The notes beneath the pieces are model-generated. The model ran no database searches, was not told the DNA's origin, and worked only from the letters and a program-made list of their open reading frames with translations. The translations under genes and the position numbers were made by a program. From NCBI GenBank assembly GCA_010909165.1, contig VJWM01000178.1:310001-374000 (forward strand): DNA of 64,000 nt, read 5' to 3'. This document shows, piece after piece, positions 19,933 to 30,457 of the stretch; positions within the stretch are counted from its first letter, which is position 1, and each line of letters starts with the position of its first letter. Source of the DNA: Anthoceros angustus (taxonomy: Eukaryota; Streptophyta; Anthocerotopsida; Anthocerotales; Anthocerotaceae).

Positions 19933-22704
19933 ATGCTGGCGGTTCTGGACGTGCAGATGGGTGGTCCAGCCCGAACAACCAGCTGCACCGTGTTTTGTCG
20001 TGACCTTCCCAGGCCTGCAGGGTACGATGGGGCAACAAAGGTTGAAACCATGAAGAAGCTATGTGACCAGGGGCTGCTGAATGAGGCTGTTGAGGCTCTG
20101 GGAGTTCTGGTGCAGACCCACGTACCCTTTTCTCGATCTCTCCTTTATGGTGTTGTGAAAAGATGTGTGGTTGAGAAGGACCTCGTCCTGGGTCGCCGTG
20201 TCCATGCTCTCACGGTGAGAGAGGGGTATGGGTCGGACACGTTCTTGTGCAACCACGTCGTGAGAATGTATGCGTCTCATGCCAGGTTGCAGGAAGCAAT
20301 GGAGTTGTTCAGGGTGATGGCCGAACCAGATGCCTTCACGTGGTCTGCCATAATTTCCGCTCATGTTGAACATGGACAAGATCGGCAGGCTATAGAGCTG
20401 TATTACCAGATGCGCAGGTCAAGCGTGAAGCCAGACGGCCATGTGTTTGTGGCAGCCCTTCAGGCCTGTGCAAGGGGAGCAGACTTGGAAACCGGACAGC
20501 AGGTGCATGCTGATCTGTTGGCCAGTGGGGTTGAGCGTCATTTGTTTGTGTGTAATAGCCTGGTAGACATGTATGCAAAGTGTGGCAGCTTGGAAGACGC
20601 TGAAGCAGTGTTTAATGAAATTGGTCAAAAAGACGTTGTGACATGGAATACCATGATAGCAGGATATTCTCAGAAGGGCATGGGCCAGGACGCCCTTCGT
20701 CTTTTCAGGGATATGCTGAAGGGAGACGTTATTGCACCTACTTCTGTGACATTTGTGTGCGTCCTGCAGGCGTGTGCAAGTGTGGGTGGTCCAGCTTTGG
20801 AGAAGGGGAGGCAGCTTCATGCACAGATTCGAGAACAGGGGTTTCAGGCCGATGTGGTTGTCGGTTGCAGCTTGGTAAACATGTATGCGAAGTGTGGCAG
20901 CTTGGAAGATGCTCGAAGAGTGTTCAACAAGCTTGGTAAAAAAAATGTGGTAACATGGAATGCTATGATAGCTGGATACTCACAGCAGGGCATGGGCCAG
21001 GAAGCCCTGCATCTTTACAGTGCCATGAGGGAAGAAGGCACTGCTGCACCTGATTCTGTGACATTTGTGTGCCTTCTGCAGGCATGTGCAAGTGTGGGCA
21101 CCCCAGCTTTGGAGAAGGGCAGGCAGCTTCATCAACAGATCAGAGAGCAAGAACACGAACATGATGTGTTTGTAAGCAACAGTTTGGTAAACATGTATGC
21201 AAAGTGTGGCAGCTTAGTGGATGCTCAAGTTGTGTTTGACGGGCTTGATCATAAAGATGTGGTGACGTGGACAGCTCTTATAGCAGGCTATTCCCAGCAG
21301 GGAATGGGCCTGGAAACCCTTCACCTTTACAGTGCCATGCAAGACGAAGGATTAGCTATCCCCAATGCTGTGACATTCGTGTGCCTCCTGCAGGCTTGTG
21401 CGAGTGTGGGTGCGTGGGCGTTGGAGAAGGGGAAGCAGCTTCATGCACAAGTTAGAGAACTAGGTCATGAAGATTATGTGTATATAGCCAACAATCTGAT
21501 CAGCATGTATGTCAAATGTGGCAGCTTGGAGGATGCGCTGGGTGTGTTTGGCGGACTTGAAGTTGGTCAAAAAGACATAGTTACGTGGAATGCCATGATA
21601 GCAGGGTATTCCCAGCAGGGGATGGGGCAGGAAGCCCTTCGTCTTTACAGCACAATGCTAGCGGAAGGCAGAGCTGCCCCCAATTCTGTGACATTTGTGT
21701 GCCTCCTGCAGGCATGTGCAAATGTGGCAGCTCTTGATCTGGGAAAGCAGCTTCATGCACAGATCCAAGAACAAGGTCTTCAAGTTGACGCGCATTTAGC
21801 GGTCAGTTTGATAAACATGTATGCAAAGTCTGGCAGCACTGTGGATGCGCAGCGGGTGTTTCAGATGTTGCCTGAAAAAGACGCAGTTGCCTGGAATGCT
21901 CTGCTTGCTGGCTATGCCCGTCAAGGCGAGAGTGACTTGGTGTTTTCCTTGTTTCACAGAATGAGAGAGGATGGCATACAGCCAGACAACATCACTTTCC
22001 TCAATGTCCTAGCAGTATGCAGTCATGCTGGCTTAGTGAACCAGGGGCGAGAGTACTTTGAGTCAATGAGCAGGCACTATGGCATCACTCCCACGGCAGA
22101 GCACTACGCATGCATGGTGGATCTCCTGGGTCGTGCAGGCCAAGTGGATGAGGCACTAACTTTGGTAAGGGCACTGCCTGTACTACCTAATGCTTCAGTT
22201 TGGCACACACTACTAGCTGCTTGTCAGAAGTGGAGCAACGTGGAGGTGGGACGCCAGGCCTTCGACGAAGCAGTGAAGCAAAACAGTAAAGACACTTCAG
22301 CGTATGTTTTGATGTCGAACATATACACTGGTGCCCAGATGTGGGAGGAGGCTCAGGACATGCAGGCAAGGAGAAAAGGAATGGGTGCCTGGAAGCAGCC
22401 AGGACAGAGCTGGTGGACTGACATAGACGGAGTGGTGCATACTTTTTTGGTTGGGGATCAAAAGCACCCCGAGTCTGACGATATTTATGCAATGCTGAGA
22501 CAGCTTTCTTCATCAGAGATGTTCGCCACTGACAAGTCGCACACCTTTTTTTCTTCAGATGGAAGAAAGGTGTGCAACTTGTTAGCAGCAAACATATCTG
22601 ATGGAGAAGTGGAAGGTTTGGGCCAGCAAAGGGAGAAGCTGACTAATGCTCAGGGTCTAAACAAGCAAACCAGAGGCGAGCCGAATGCTTACACAATACT
22701 GTGA
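19933..22704 (+). CDS. PLS-class pentatricopeptide repeat protein, E/E+ ending, 923 aa, intronless
   Basis: Predicted organellar RNA-binding protein, most likely a C-to-U editing specificity factor. It consists of about 20 PPR motifs in P-L-S order; conserved pieces are DVVTWNTMIAGYSQ, SVTFVCLLQACASVG, KGRQLHAQIREQG and NMYAKCGSLEDA. After the last repeats come the E-type elements (HYACMVDLLGRAGQ, WHTLLAACQKW) and an E+ segment (WWTDIDGVVHTFLVGDQKHPE). The protein then stops without any DYW deaminase domain, so editing would need a partner in trans. Four central modules of about 312 nt (near 20570, 20880, 21193, 21504) are unusually similar, pointing to recent internal duplication. The start is ambiguous: ATG 19933, or ATG 20050 which has a better context but leaves no targeting peptide. 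Confidence 0.9.
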   Translation: MLAVLDVQMGGPARTTSCTVFCRDLPRPAGYDGATKVETMKKLCDQGLLNEAVEALGVLVQTHVPFSRSLLYGVVKRCVVEKDLVLGRRVHALTVREGYGSDTFLCNHVVRMYASHARLQEAMELFRVMAEPDAFTWSAIISAHVEHGQDRQAIELYYQMRRSSVKPDGHVFVAALQACARGADLETGQQVHADLLASGVERHLFVCNSLVDMYAKCGSLEDAEAVFNEIGQKDVVTWNTMIAGYSQKGMGQDALRLFRDMLKGDVIAPTSVTFVCVLQACASVGGPALEKGRQLHAQIREQGFQADVVVGCSLVNMYAKCGSLEDARRVFNKLGKKNVVTWNAMIAGYSQQGMGQEALHLYSAMREEGTAAPDSVTFVCLLQACASVGTPALEKGRQLHQQIREQEHEHDVFVSNSLVNMYAKCGSLVDAQVVFDGLDHKDVVTWTALIAGYSQQGMGLETLHLYSAMQDEGLAIPNAVTFVCLLQACASVGAWALEKGKQLHAQVRELGHEDYVYIANNLISMYVKCGSLEDALGVFGGLEVGQKDIVTWNAMIAGYSQQGMGQEALRLYSTMLAEGRAAPNSVTFVCLLQACANVAALDLGKQLHAQIQEQGLQVDAHLAVSLINMYAKSGSTVDAQRVFQMLPEKDAVAWNALLAGYARQGESDLVFSLFHRMREDGIQPDNITFLNVLAVCSHAGLVNQGREYFESMSRHYGITPTAEHYACMVDLLGRAGQVDEALTLVRALPVLPNASVWHTLLAACQKWSNVEVGRQAFDEAVKQNSKDTSAYVLMSNIYTGAQMWEEAQDMQARRKGMGAWKQPGQSWWTDIDGVVHTFLVGDQKHPESDDIYAMLRQLSSSEMFATDKSHTFFSSDGRKVCNLLAANISDGEVEGLGQQREKLTNAQGLNKQTRGEPNAYTIL

Positions 22705-24302
22705 AAAGTTTTGCGGGTTTGTTTTGAATGTCACTTCCTGTCTATATCTCGGGAGTACAACAGGCAGTCTCATGTATTTTACATGACCATCTTCTGTTGC
22801 TAGCCTCTATCCCTAAGGGCCTGAAGAGTTGACAGAGATGACCTGTCCAGAGACCTACTGTCTTCGTGGCACGAAGATTTGGGATGACCCGGGCCGTGGA
22901 ACTGCTAGAGAACTCATCTCACCTGCCTCCACATCATCTGCAGGACCGGACAATCATCCAGGAGAGCCGAAACACAGACATACTACTCACTAGGATAACC
23001 CCTTGGTGAAACTGTTGTTGACCCATCTTTTCTTGGTAACCTTGCACGAGTTCCCTATATCTGGAGACGGATGACGATGGACATTTGATATCATGTCAAA
23101 GGACTGATCCTATACTCGTAAACCCAGGTTATCATCCCGCTTATTTGAATGTGCATAACAGCTTGATCTGCCACCCTGCAAATGAACCATGATGATGCTT
23201 GGCACATAAACCCTAAGGCTACAAGTCTATTTTTCACACTGCTTCTGCGGCCTACATTCTGTTACATCACTTTGGATGCTTTCATAACGTAGTACAAAAC
23301 CACACCACAAGAAAAAAAAAAGGAGAACTTTAACTGGCACCATAATTCTGGGACATAAGCTGTCACAAATGTCACACGGGTATACCTACATACACTCAGC
23401 TTCGGCTGAAGTGATCCACTCCATACATCGATCATCGTTACACCGGGTGCACACATTTTCCATTGTGTACGGGTGAAAAATGGAATGCAAACCAACACCC
23501 GAAGGAAATCGATGCTATCTCGTGCCAATCAACGGCAACGTCGTCATTCGTAGGCAAAGGGACGGACGGAGAACTTGACGAGTTGGGTCTGGCGTGCCTG
23601 ACGGATCAGTCTCACGGCAAAATCCGTTATTAGTGGACTTCAACTAAATTCGAAGTCGCTAGTTCCTTCTGTTGTTCGGGTTCAGCCCGCACGAACAGGT
23701 TCTGCCAGTCAATGAAATGATCAAATCAGTCACCCATTAATACAATCCCGGGCAAGTTCACTCGGCACGAACAGTCGTTGGCTAAGTACAACCTGCCTTG
23801 CCTTCTGAACCTCACAATTCTGCATGGCACGAGCTTAATTGAACCGAGCCTGTAGATTTCCTTCCTCAAGTGTGAATGTGCCAGATCCGTTCACAAGATG
23901 AAGGAAACTGCGTTCACCACCAGCTCTAAAGTACGATGCCCGCACTGCAGAGTAGAAGAGAACGAAGGCCTCTGGTCAGGAGTCCATATACAACGCAATC
24001 ATAAACGTACCCAACTTTCATCTATGGAAGAGAGGGAAGGAAGAGGGAAGGGAATGGAAGGGAAGGGAATGGAAGGGAAGGGAAAGAGAGCCGAAGAGAG
24101 GGAGCTCAGGTTCAAAGAACTACCAGCTTCCTTCCTCTTTCTTCCCTCCTCTTCTCTTCTGCCAGATAGTGACCAAGGGGTGTCCAGAGTCAGGTAAGGT
24201 CTGAAGGCTTCCTGTACCTCTACTCTGGAGTGCAATCCCTTCTTGTTGTTTCAGCTGTTCATGTCCGACTGGAATGCACTTGATAGATCATCAACATTCA
24301 CT
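22705..24302. other. Intergenic region between PPR gene and CSA gene
   Basis: No gene is supported. At about 24025-24102 there is a purine-only microsatellite built from GGAAG/GGGAA units. A short motif, ATCCGTTATTAGTGGACTT near 23621-23640, resembles repeats at 47.6 kb and 56.0 kb. Confidence 0.55.
24025..24102 (+). repeat. GGGAA/GGAAT purine microsatellite
   Basis: About 80 bp of almost pure purine, made of GGAAGG, GGGAATGGAAGG and AGAGGG units. Confidence 0.8.
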
Positions 24303-26577
24303 CTAGTCACTCCAGGAGTCCACATCCGGCAGCACCCCAGGACGTCCAACTGCTTCCCCTTCGTCCTACAGAAAACAAATCAAAGTCGGGGTTCTTACTT
24401 ATCGTGGACACTTGTAATGTAGGATGAACAGTTTTTGATAGTTTGCTCATCTAGCCGCCTGTCACCTACTACACCGTGACACAAAAACTGGTACGAAATG
24501 ATACCTCCAATGTGTCCCTATAGGGAGGTCTCCAGACAAGAATTCGACGATCACTACCTCCACTGAAGAGCTCCTAAACAGAATAAAACGAGAGTTACTG
24601 CAACAAGCACAGGCACCACAAGAAGCAGCATACTGATGTTTTCCCCATCACATTCACATAGACATGATTGTGAGATCTAACCTGGTCTTCCAGTCCAAAA
24701 ACACAGCAATTGACTTGGTCGTAATGGCCCCTCAAAATTGACCGAGCCTTCCCAGTCCAGATATCATGCGCCTAGAAATATCAACCACAAATAAGAAGAG
24801 GTAGTCACAGGGTAAAGGCTACACAAAAGGGGGACTGTTCACGCAAACAGAGCCACCACAGCTTGTAAGGGCAACCTGTTCCTACCATTTGCGTGTACCA
24901 TTCTAGGTGGACAAGAGATGCACCCAGGTCAAAACTTGGATTTGTACAACCTGTTCCTACCACTTACTTGGATCGTGCTTGCCTTGGGGACATACACTAG
25001 AGAGGCGTCGAGGGCGACAGCTAGATGCGTGCCCTTACGGGAAGAGATGGAAGTCTTTTCGTAATTGACCAGTGTATTGCAGTTGGAGTCAAGATCCCAC
25101 AGCCTGACGCGTGAGTCCGTACCTACACAACGCGTCTTCTGTGTGACTGTGTGGCAAAGAGATATAAGCATTTCAATAGTACTCCGGTTCACTGCAAACC
25201 AACGATTACCTGCACTGAACAAATACATTCCATCTGGTGTAGTTTGCAGAGCTACCACATCACCATTGTGGGATGTTGCACGATCAGCGGCAGGAGCCAT
25301 GCCTGGATGCTGCCTATGAGATTCAAGTTCCTTCTTTTTGAATCCATTGATCGTACTACAACGAGAGCCTGGCATCCTTGCTACTCTCTGTCTTTCCACG
25401 TCCATGGCACTGGTTGCTGAGGGTATACTGTGCGCCTGTGCACAAGGGCACTTCAATGAGTCATACTTAGAATTCCGGATCATGCTTCTGAAAAAGTTCC
25501 CTACACGGCGACAAAAGCTTGGCAGACAAGTTCTTACCGAAGGGGATCCAGCGACTGATTTCTTGAAGAGTGGTGGCCTGCGTCCAGTCTGAGTGTTTTG
25601 CTGGTCTAGGACAAAGAGGCAGCCGGCACGTCGAATATCCCAAACACGAACTGCGCCATCGCAACTACCAGTATAGAGTACCCACTCTGAGGACGCAGAC
25701 CACTGCAAAGCCCAAACTCCCTCTGGCAGCACGGCATATAAACGAGCCAATGTGAGAAACCACTGAACGTCTGTGCACGATGTGAAGGATACCAAACGAC
25801 AGGCAAACTCGCAATACCTCGATGGCCTGACAGAGTGTGCGTAAAAGCACCAGAGCTCAAATCACAGAGACGCACTTGCGGGCTCTCTGTACCAGCTGCG
25901 AGTAAGGTATGCGATGTAGCCATAGCAGACATTTCGATGGCATAAACCTTTCCAGGAAACTTGAAGTGAAGAACCACCTACCCATGCGCATACATACCGT
26001 CAGACATGACCTCCGACTCTGTCAAACCCCATCTCAAGAAAACCAACACCTGACATGTGCTGCTCACCTCAACAGTGTTGGTATCCCACAAATTGATCCT
26101 TTGGTCGAAGGAGCCGGAAGCGAACAGACCCGTGTCAACAGGGTACCATTGCACACATGACACGGCATACTTGTGGCCTTGCTTGGAGCCCCTCCCGACG
26201 GTAAAAAGCGGTTCATGTCGTTCACAATCTGCCTCTCCATCATAGCAGCTGGCCTGCAAAGTGTCGTACAGGGCTAGAGACCCATCCGAGGCAGCCGACA
26301 GCAGATACCGTGATTCTGCCAAATCCACCTGCGGTCAGGAAGAGACCCTACATCCATGAGCGGGAGAACAGACGAAAGCATGAAGAAAAAGCAACAAGAG
26401 GGCATCCATGCATGGCTTACAAACCTGAAGACAATTCACCCCGCCATTATGCTTGCTCAGAATATCCTTCCGCTTGCTGAGAGTCAGGCTGTGCGCCCCG
26501 GCGGCCCGAACTTGGCGGGGCAACTGCAGAGCCGGACCGCGACCCACCTCTCTCTCCTTCAATCTACGTAGCAGCAT
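24303..26577 (-). CDS. ERCC8: CSA/ERCC8-type WD40 DNA repair protein, 453 aa, 9 exons
   Basis: WD40 substrate receptor of a DDB1-CUL4 ubiquitin ligase acting in transcription-coupled nucleotide excision repair in the nucleus. Minus-strand exons: 26425-26577, 26068-26328, 25818-25977, 25538-25722, 25210-25435, 24968-25122, 24682-24771, 24505-24573, 24303-24365; total 1362 nt, phases agree. Repeat blades can be followed: HNGGVNCLQ, YLLSAASDGSLALYD, AVSCVQWYPVDTGLFASGSF with INLWDTNTVE, SPQVRLCDLSSG, GHREGVWALQWS with GAVRVWDIRRA, SHNGDVVALQ with GTDSRVRLWDLDS, ILRGHYDQVNCCVF, and ELFSGGSDRRILVW. The CSA signatures QWYPVDTG, NTLVNY and VPKASTI are present. A Ser/Arg-rich insert of about 50 residues between the middle blades is seen in plant CSA too. 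It is divergent from sulfite oxidase (176 bp). Confidence 0.9.
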
Positions 26578-26753
26578 AGTTTGCCAAATCTGCCGTCTGC
26601 CCTAGGGCGGCGGCCGGAGATGCCCAACTGGCTGGACGGCTGAGCCACGTGGTGTGATGTGGTCGGAATTTCCGATGCTTTGCTCTCTGCCACCGGGCTT
26701 GCTTGGGAAGCTTGGAAGCCAGGGAAACGGCAGAAGCAGAAGCCAGAACAGTC
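26578..26753. promoter_or_regulatory. Bidirectional promoter region between CSA and sulfite oxidase
   Basis: Only 176 bp separate the two divergent start codons, so both core promoters must lie here or in the leaders. No clear TATA box was found. Confidence 0.55.
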
Positions 26754-27950
26754 ATGTCGCTAATCGGTCCCAAGACATATGAGGCAGAGCCGGAGCGGCA
26801 CCCCGAGCTGCAGATCAACTCGGCGCAGCCCTTCAACGCGGAGCCCCGCCCGCCGTCGCTGGTTGACAAGTACATCACCCCGGAGCATTTCTTCTACAAG
26901 CGCAACCATGGCCCGATCCCCGTCCTCCACGACCCACAATCCTGGGAGCTCCAGGTGCGAGGGCTCCTGCCCCGGGAGCTGCGGCTCTCGCTGCAGGACC
27001 TGGCGGGTCTCCCCAAGCACCGGGTAGTTGTGACTCTGCAGTGCGCGGGCAACCGGCGCACGGAGATGAGCGGGGTGCGCAAGGTGAAGGGTGTTGGGTG
27101 GGGGATGGCAGCGCTGGGGACCGCGGAGTGGGGCGGGGCCAGGCTCTCCGACGTGCTGGCCATCGCGGGGATTGCGCCATGTTCTCAGACCACCCGGCAG
27201 GGCGGGCGGCATGTGGAGTTTGTCAGTGTGGATGTCTGCAAGGAGGAGGAGGGTGGGGCGTACCGTGCTTCCATCCCGCTGCTGCAGGCCACCTCCCTCG
27301 ACGCAGAGGTGCTGCTGGCGTACGAGATGAACGGGGCGGTGTTGAGCAGAGACCACGGATTCCCGCTCCGGGTGGTGGTGCCGGGCGTGATCGGGGCTCG
27401 CTCTGTGAAGTGGCTGGAGAGTGTGGAGGTGACGGAGCGGGAGTGCCAGGGATTCTTCATGCAGCGGGATTACAAGATGTTCCCTCCCTCGGTGGATTGG
27501 GAGAACGTGGACTGGAGCACCCGGCGACCCATCATGGATTTTCCTGTGCAGTGCGCAATCTGCGTCCCTGCAGATGGCACCGCGATACAGCAGGGGAGTT
27601 CAGTCAGGATAGCTGGCTACGCGGTGTCTGGAGGCGGGCGAGGGATTGAGCGCGTCGACGTCTCCTTTGACGGCGGCAGCAATTGGCTGGAGGCCACCCG
27701 CTTGCCGCAGGACAGGCCTCACCCGTACGTCGTGGATGACCCGGATCAGGATAAGTGGGCTTGGGTTTTGTGGGAGATTTTCGTACCCATCAACGCTCCG
27801 ACTGAGATTGTTGCCAAGGCGGTGGATAGCGCGGCCAATGTTCAGCCCAGCGACGTTGGGAGCATTTGGAATTTGAGAGGCGTGCTCAACAATTCCTGGC
27901 ATCGCATTCGTGTAGATGTCATTCCTCGCACCTCCACCTCGCTTCTGTAA
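26754..27950 (+). CDS. Sulfite oxidase, plant peroxisomal type, 398 aa, intronless
   Basis: Molybdenum-cofactor enzyme oxidising sulfite to sulfate (EC 1.8.3.1 in plants), without a haem domain. The Moco domain has HFFYKRNHGPIPVL near the N-terminus and the Mo-ligating Cys in TLQCAGNRR. It continues with VGWG, HVEFVSVD, LLAYEMNG, RDHGFPLRVVVPGVIGAR, VKWL and QGFFMQRDYKMFPP. The dimerisation domain starts after PVQCAIC and has GYAVSGGGRGIERVDVSFDG, then KAVDSAANVQP and WNLRGVLNNSWHR. The C-terminus is SLL, where Arabidopsis carries SNL as PTS1; whether SLL works is unknown. The first ATG of the frame is 26754, and the length matches the family (about 393). The coding sequence has no intron, unlike the many-exon Arabidopsis gene as I remember it. 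Confidence 0.93.
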   Translation: MSLIGPKTYEAEPERHPELQINSAQPFNAEPRPPSLVDKYITPEHFFYKRNHGPIPVLHDPQSWELQVRGLLPRELRLSLQDLAGLPKHRVVVTLQCAGNRRTEMSGVRKVKGVGWGMAALGTAEWGGARLSDVLAIAGIAPCSQTTRQGGRHVEFVSVDVCKEEEGGAYRASIPLLQATSLDAEVLLAYEMNGAVLSRDHGFPLRVVVPGVIGARSVKWLESVEVTERECQGFFMQRDYKMFPPSVDWENVDWSTRRPIMDFPVQCAICVPADGTAIQQGSSVRIAGYAVSGGGRGIERVDVSFDGGSNWLEATRLPQDRPHPYVVDDPDQDKWAWVLWEIFVPINAPTEIVAKAVDSAANVQPSDVGSIWNLRGVLNNSWHRIRVDVIPRTSTSLL

Positions 27951-28424
27951 GGCATTCATGGCAGGAGGCTGGATGACAAATGGCAGGATGCTGGTGGACA
28001 AATGGCAGGAGGCTGTTGGACAAATGTCCCCTCCAATTCCTTGTAGATAATTTTTTTCCGAGCAATGTACACTGATCCAACCACTCTGATTTCTGCGAGT
28101 GTCTGATTTCTGCGATACATGGAGTGTGAGCTGTTACACAAGGAGTGAGAGGTATGATAGATGGAGTGAGTGCTATGCTAGATGGAGTGAGATCTATCAG
28201 ATGCCTCCACCTCCTTTTGTGGGGCCTTCACCTTTTCAGTCCATCACATGCAGCAGACTGGAGGACAATGCTTTCTAGGTAGTTTCCTGTCCGAGTAATG
28301 TTACAAGTTGGGAACACGCCAAAACTGATGCAATCACTCGGGTCTTCTACGAGTGAGAGCTTTGAAGTCTCTCTACCAAATGCCTACCGAAGTTTATGCC
28401 TGGAACATTTACTGAGAGCAGAGC
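27951..28424. other. Convergent intergenic region with short tandem repeats
   Basis: Lies between the stop codons of sulfite oxidase (+) and the DEAD-box gene (-). Three imperfect ~26-bp repeats containing ACAAATGGCAGGA occur at about 27957-28030, and GATGGAGTGAG recurs near 28155-28190. No gene. Confidence 0.6.
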
Positions 28425-30152
28425 TCACTCATCGTCAGAATCGAATGTGATCCTAGAAGCCTTAGGGGCATCAGCGGTGATCTCTTTGAAGTGAGCACCG
28501 TAGAGCTTGGATTCCTTCTTCTTCACGTGTGTGCCGAACTTGAGGAGCTCTTCAGGTACGGGTTGTCCTGCCTCCTTCAGCACGTTGATGAGCTCTCCAG
28601 AACGGGCCCTGTCGGCATGCGTGAAGAAAGTGTGGGCAGTCCCCTTCCTGCCAGCCCTGCCAGTGCGGCCGATGCGGTGGACGTAGTCCTCTGTGGTGAG
28701 GGGGAAGCTGTAGTTGATGACGTACTCCACATCTGGGATGTCCAGGCCTCTAGCAGCCACATCAGTGGCGATGAGCAGTGGGCACGTTCCGTCCTTGAAG
28801 GATGCCACAGCCCTGTTCCTCCCTGATTGATCCTTGTCTCCGTGAACAGCAACCACCTTCCAGCTTTTCCTCTGTAGGAACTCTTCCACCCGAACTGCCT
28901 CCTTCTTGTAGAGAACGAACACGATGATGCGGTTCGTGCGACTCTTGTGATACCGCCGCAAGAGGGACTCCAGGTGAGCATCTCTGGCATTTGAGTCCAT
29001 GACCTCCACGATTTGGGTGACGTCATGGTTCGCTGCCAGGTCCTGGGAGCCGATCATCACCTTGATGGGGCTCGGATCCTGCATGAATTCCTTGGCAAGT
29101 TGATCCACCGCCAGAGGCCAGGTTGCACTAAACATGACAGTCTGCCGACGCTTGGACGTCAGGCCAACAATAGCACGGATGGCAGGCTCGAACCCCAAAT
29201 CCAGCATCCGATCTGCCTCATCCAAAACCACAAACGACACCTGTTCCAAGGAGCAACATCCCTCTTGCACGAGATCCTGCAACCGACCAGGAGTGGCCAC
29301 CACAACCGTGGCACCATTCCTCAAGGCCTTGATCTGCGGTCCCTTCGAAGCACCTCCATAAATACAAGCAACCTTAACCCCGCAAGCTTGTCCCGCAGTT
29401 TCCAGCACCTCAGCAATCTGCTGGCAAAGCTCACGAGTCGGAGCAAGCACCAGGCACAGGGGCCTCTTCTGCGCGGACCCCGTGCCCTTCTTCAACACAT
29501 GGTCCATAGCAGGCACTCCGAAAGCAAGTGTCTTCCCCGACCCCGTGGCAGCGATGCCAATAAAATCCCTCGCGGCCAGCAAAAACGGCCAAGCATACGC
29601 CTGTATAGGAGACGGCTTCTCAAACCCCTTGCAGCAGTCCATGATGTTCTTCGCCACCTTGGCCTCATCGAAGGAAACATACGGCTTCACACCTTCACTG
29701 CCAGATCCAGACACCGACACGAAAGCATCATCCTTCCCCTTCCCACCCGACGGGGCGGCCGCATCCACGGGCGAAGACCTAGCCGCAGCCCCTTCCACAC
29801 TACCGCTGCCATCCTTTTTCTCCTTCTTCCTCTTCTCCTTCTTCTTCAACACATTCTCCTCACCACCTCCTGCCGACACAACGTCAGCTGCATCCACCTC
29901 CTTCTTCTCAACCTTCGGCTCCTCCACAGCCCGATCCCCGCCAGCTTCATGCTTCTTCCCCTTCCTCTGCTTCTTCTCAGACTTCGGCCCATGGCTCCCG
30001 TTCAGAATCTCCTTGCATTCTCCATTACTAGCATGTGCCAACCCCGGCTCCTGCTCCTGCTCCTGCTCCGCCTTTCTCTTCTTTTTCACCTTCTGCAACT
30101 TCTCCTCACCACCCTTCCTCTCCTCCACTGCGACACCCACGGAGCGGGCCAT
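28425..30152 (-). CDS. DEAD-box RNA helicase, DBP3/RH5-like, 575 aa, intronless
   Basis: ATP-dependent RNA helicase, probably nucleolar and active in pre-rRNA processing like yeast Dbp3; Arabidopsis RH5 is the plant relative. The first ~150 residues are a Lys/Glu-rich tail with several basic clusters (KKKRK, KKQRKGKK, KKEKRKKEKK). Helicase motifs in order are the Q motif with PSPIQAYAWP, ATGSGKT (I), APTRELCQQ (Ia), GG and TPGR (Ib), VLDEADRM (II), MFSATWP (III, SAT), IIVFV (IV), TDVAARGLDIPDVE (V) and YVHRIGRTGRAGRKG (VI). The tail ESKLYGAHFKEI and the acidic FDSDDE end fit the DBP3 group. The ATG at 30152 is the first of the frame. A TATATA element lies 58 bp upstream. Confidence 0.92.
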   Translation of the reverse strand: MARSVGVAVEERKGGEEKLQKVKKKRKAEQEQEQEPGLAHASNGECKEILNGSHGPKSEKKQRKGKKHEAGGDRAVEEPKVEKKEVDAADVVSAGGGEENVLKKKEKRKKEKKDGSGSVEGAAARSSPVDAAAPSGGKGKDDAFVSVSGSGSEGVKPYVSFDEAKVAKNIMDCCKGFEKPSPIQAYAWPFLLAARDFIGIAATGSGKTLAFGVPAMDHVLKKGTGSAQKRPLCLVLAPTRELCQQIAEVLETAGQACGVKVACIYGGASKGPQIKALRNGATVVVATPGRLQDLVQEGCCSLEQVSFVVLDEADRMLDLGFEPAIRAIVGLTSKRRQTVMFSATWPLAVDQLAKEFMQDPSPIKVMIGSQDLAANHDVTQIVEVMDSNARDAHLESLLRRYHKSRTNRIIVFVLYKKEAVRVEEFLQRKSWKVVAVHGDKDQSGRNRAVASFKDGTCPLLIATDVAARGLDIPDVEYVINYSFPLTTEDYVHRIGRTGRAGRKGTAHTFFTHADRARSGELINVLKEAGQPVPEELLKFGTHVKKKESKLYGAHFKEITADAPKASRITFDSDDE

Positions 30153-30457
30153 CGCGCGGCAAAGCAGTTTCTTCCTGTGCGCTTTTCATAAATGTGAGCT
30201 GCGGGCATCTACATATATACTGAAGACCTAAACATGGAACCCATCCCAAATCTCGCTATTTAGGTCATCCTCGACTGATTACAGTCGAGGCCAGGCCTTC
30301 CCTTTTCAGGCTCCTGGACGGACCCGATGCGGTGACACCGCGGAATTGGGTGGCCTCCTCCTCAGATCGGAAACCTGCAAGAGCCATCGTGCAGCGGAAT
30401 TGCGGTTTTGCCAGGCTCCTTGGTGAAGGTCATGTGTGCGGGCGGGATTGAGATGAA
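30153..30457. promoter_or_regulatory. Bidirectional promoter region with TATA element and a perfect hairpin
   Basis: 305 bp between the divergent start codons of the DEAD-box gene (-) and the second O-fucosyltransferase-like gene (+). A GTATATATGT element (30211-30220, minus-strand sense) is placed to serve the helicase. At 30269-30290 the sequence CCTCGACTG-ATTA-CAGTCGAGG is a perfect 9-bp inverted repeat with a 4-base loop. Confidence 0.55.

Noticed and set aside
19716-20051. Minus-strand open frame with a transit-peptide-like start, divergent from the PPR gene
   Set aside because: It overlaps the PPR 5' end, has no recognised domain and no convincing downstream exon.
29013-30191. 392-codon open frame on the plus strand
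   Set aside because: It is antisense to the DEAD-box helicase, has a His/Leu/Pro-rich composition from the reverse of its codons, and shows no domain.
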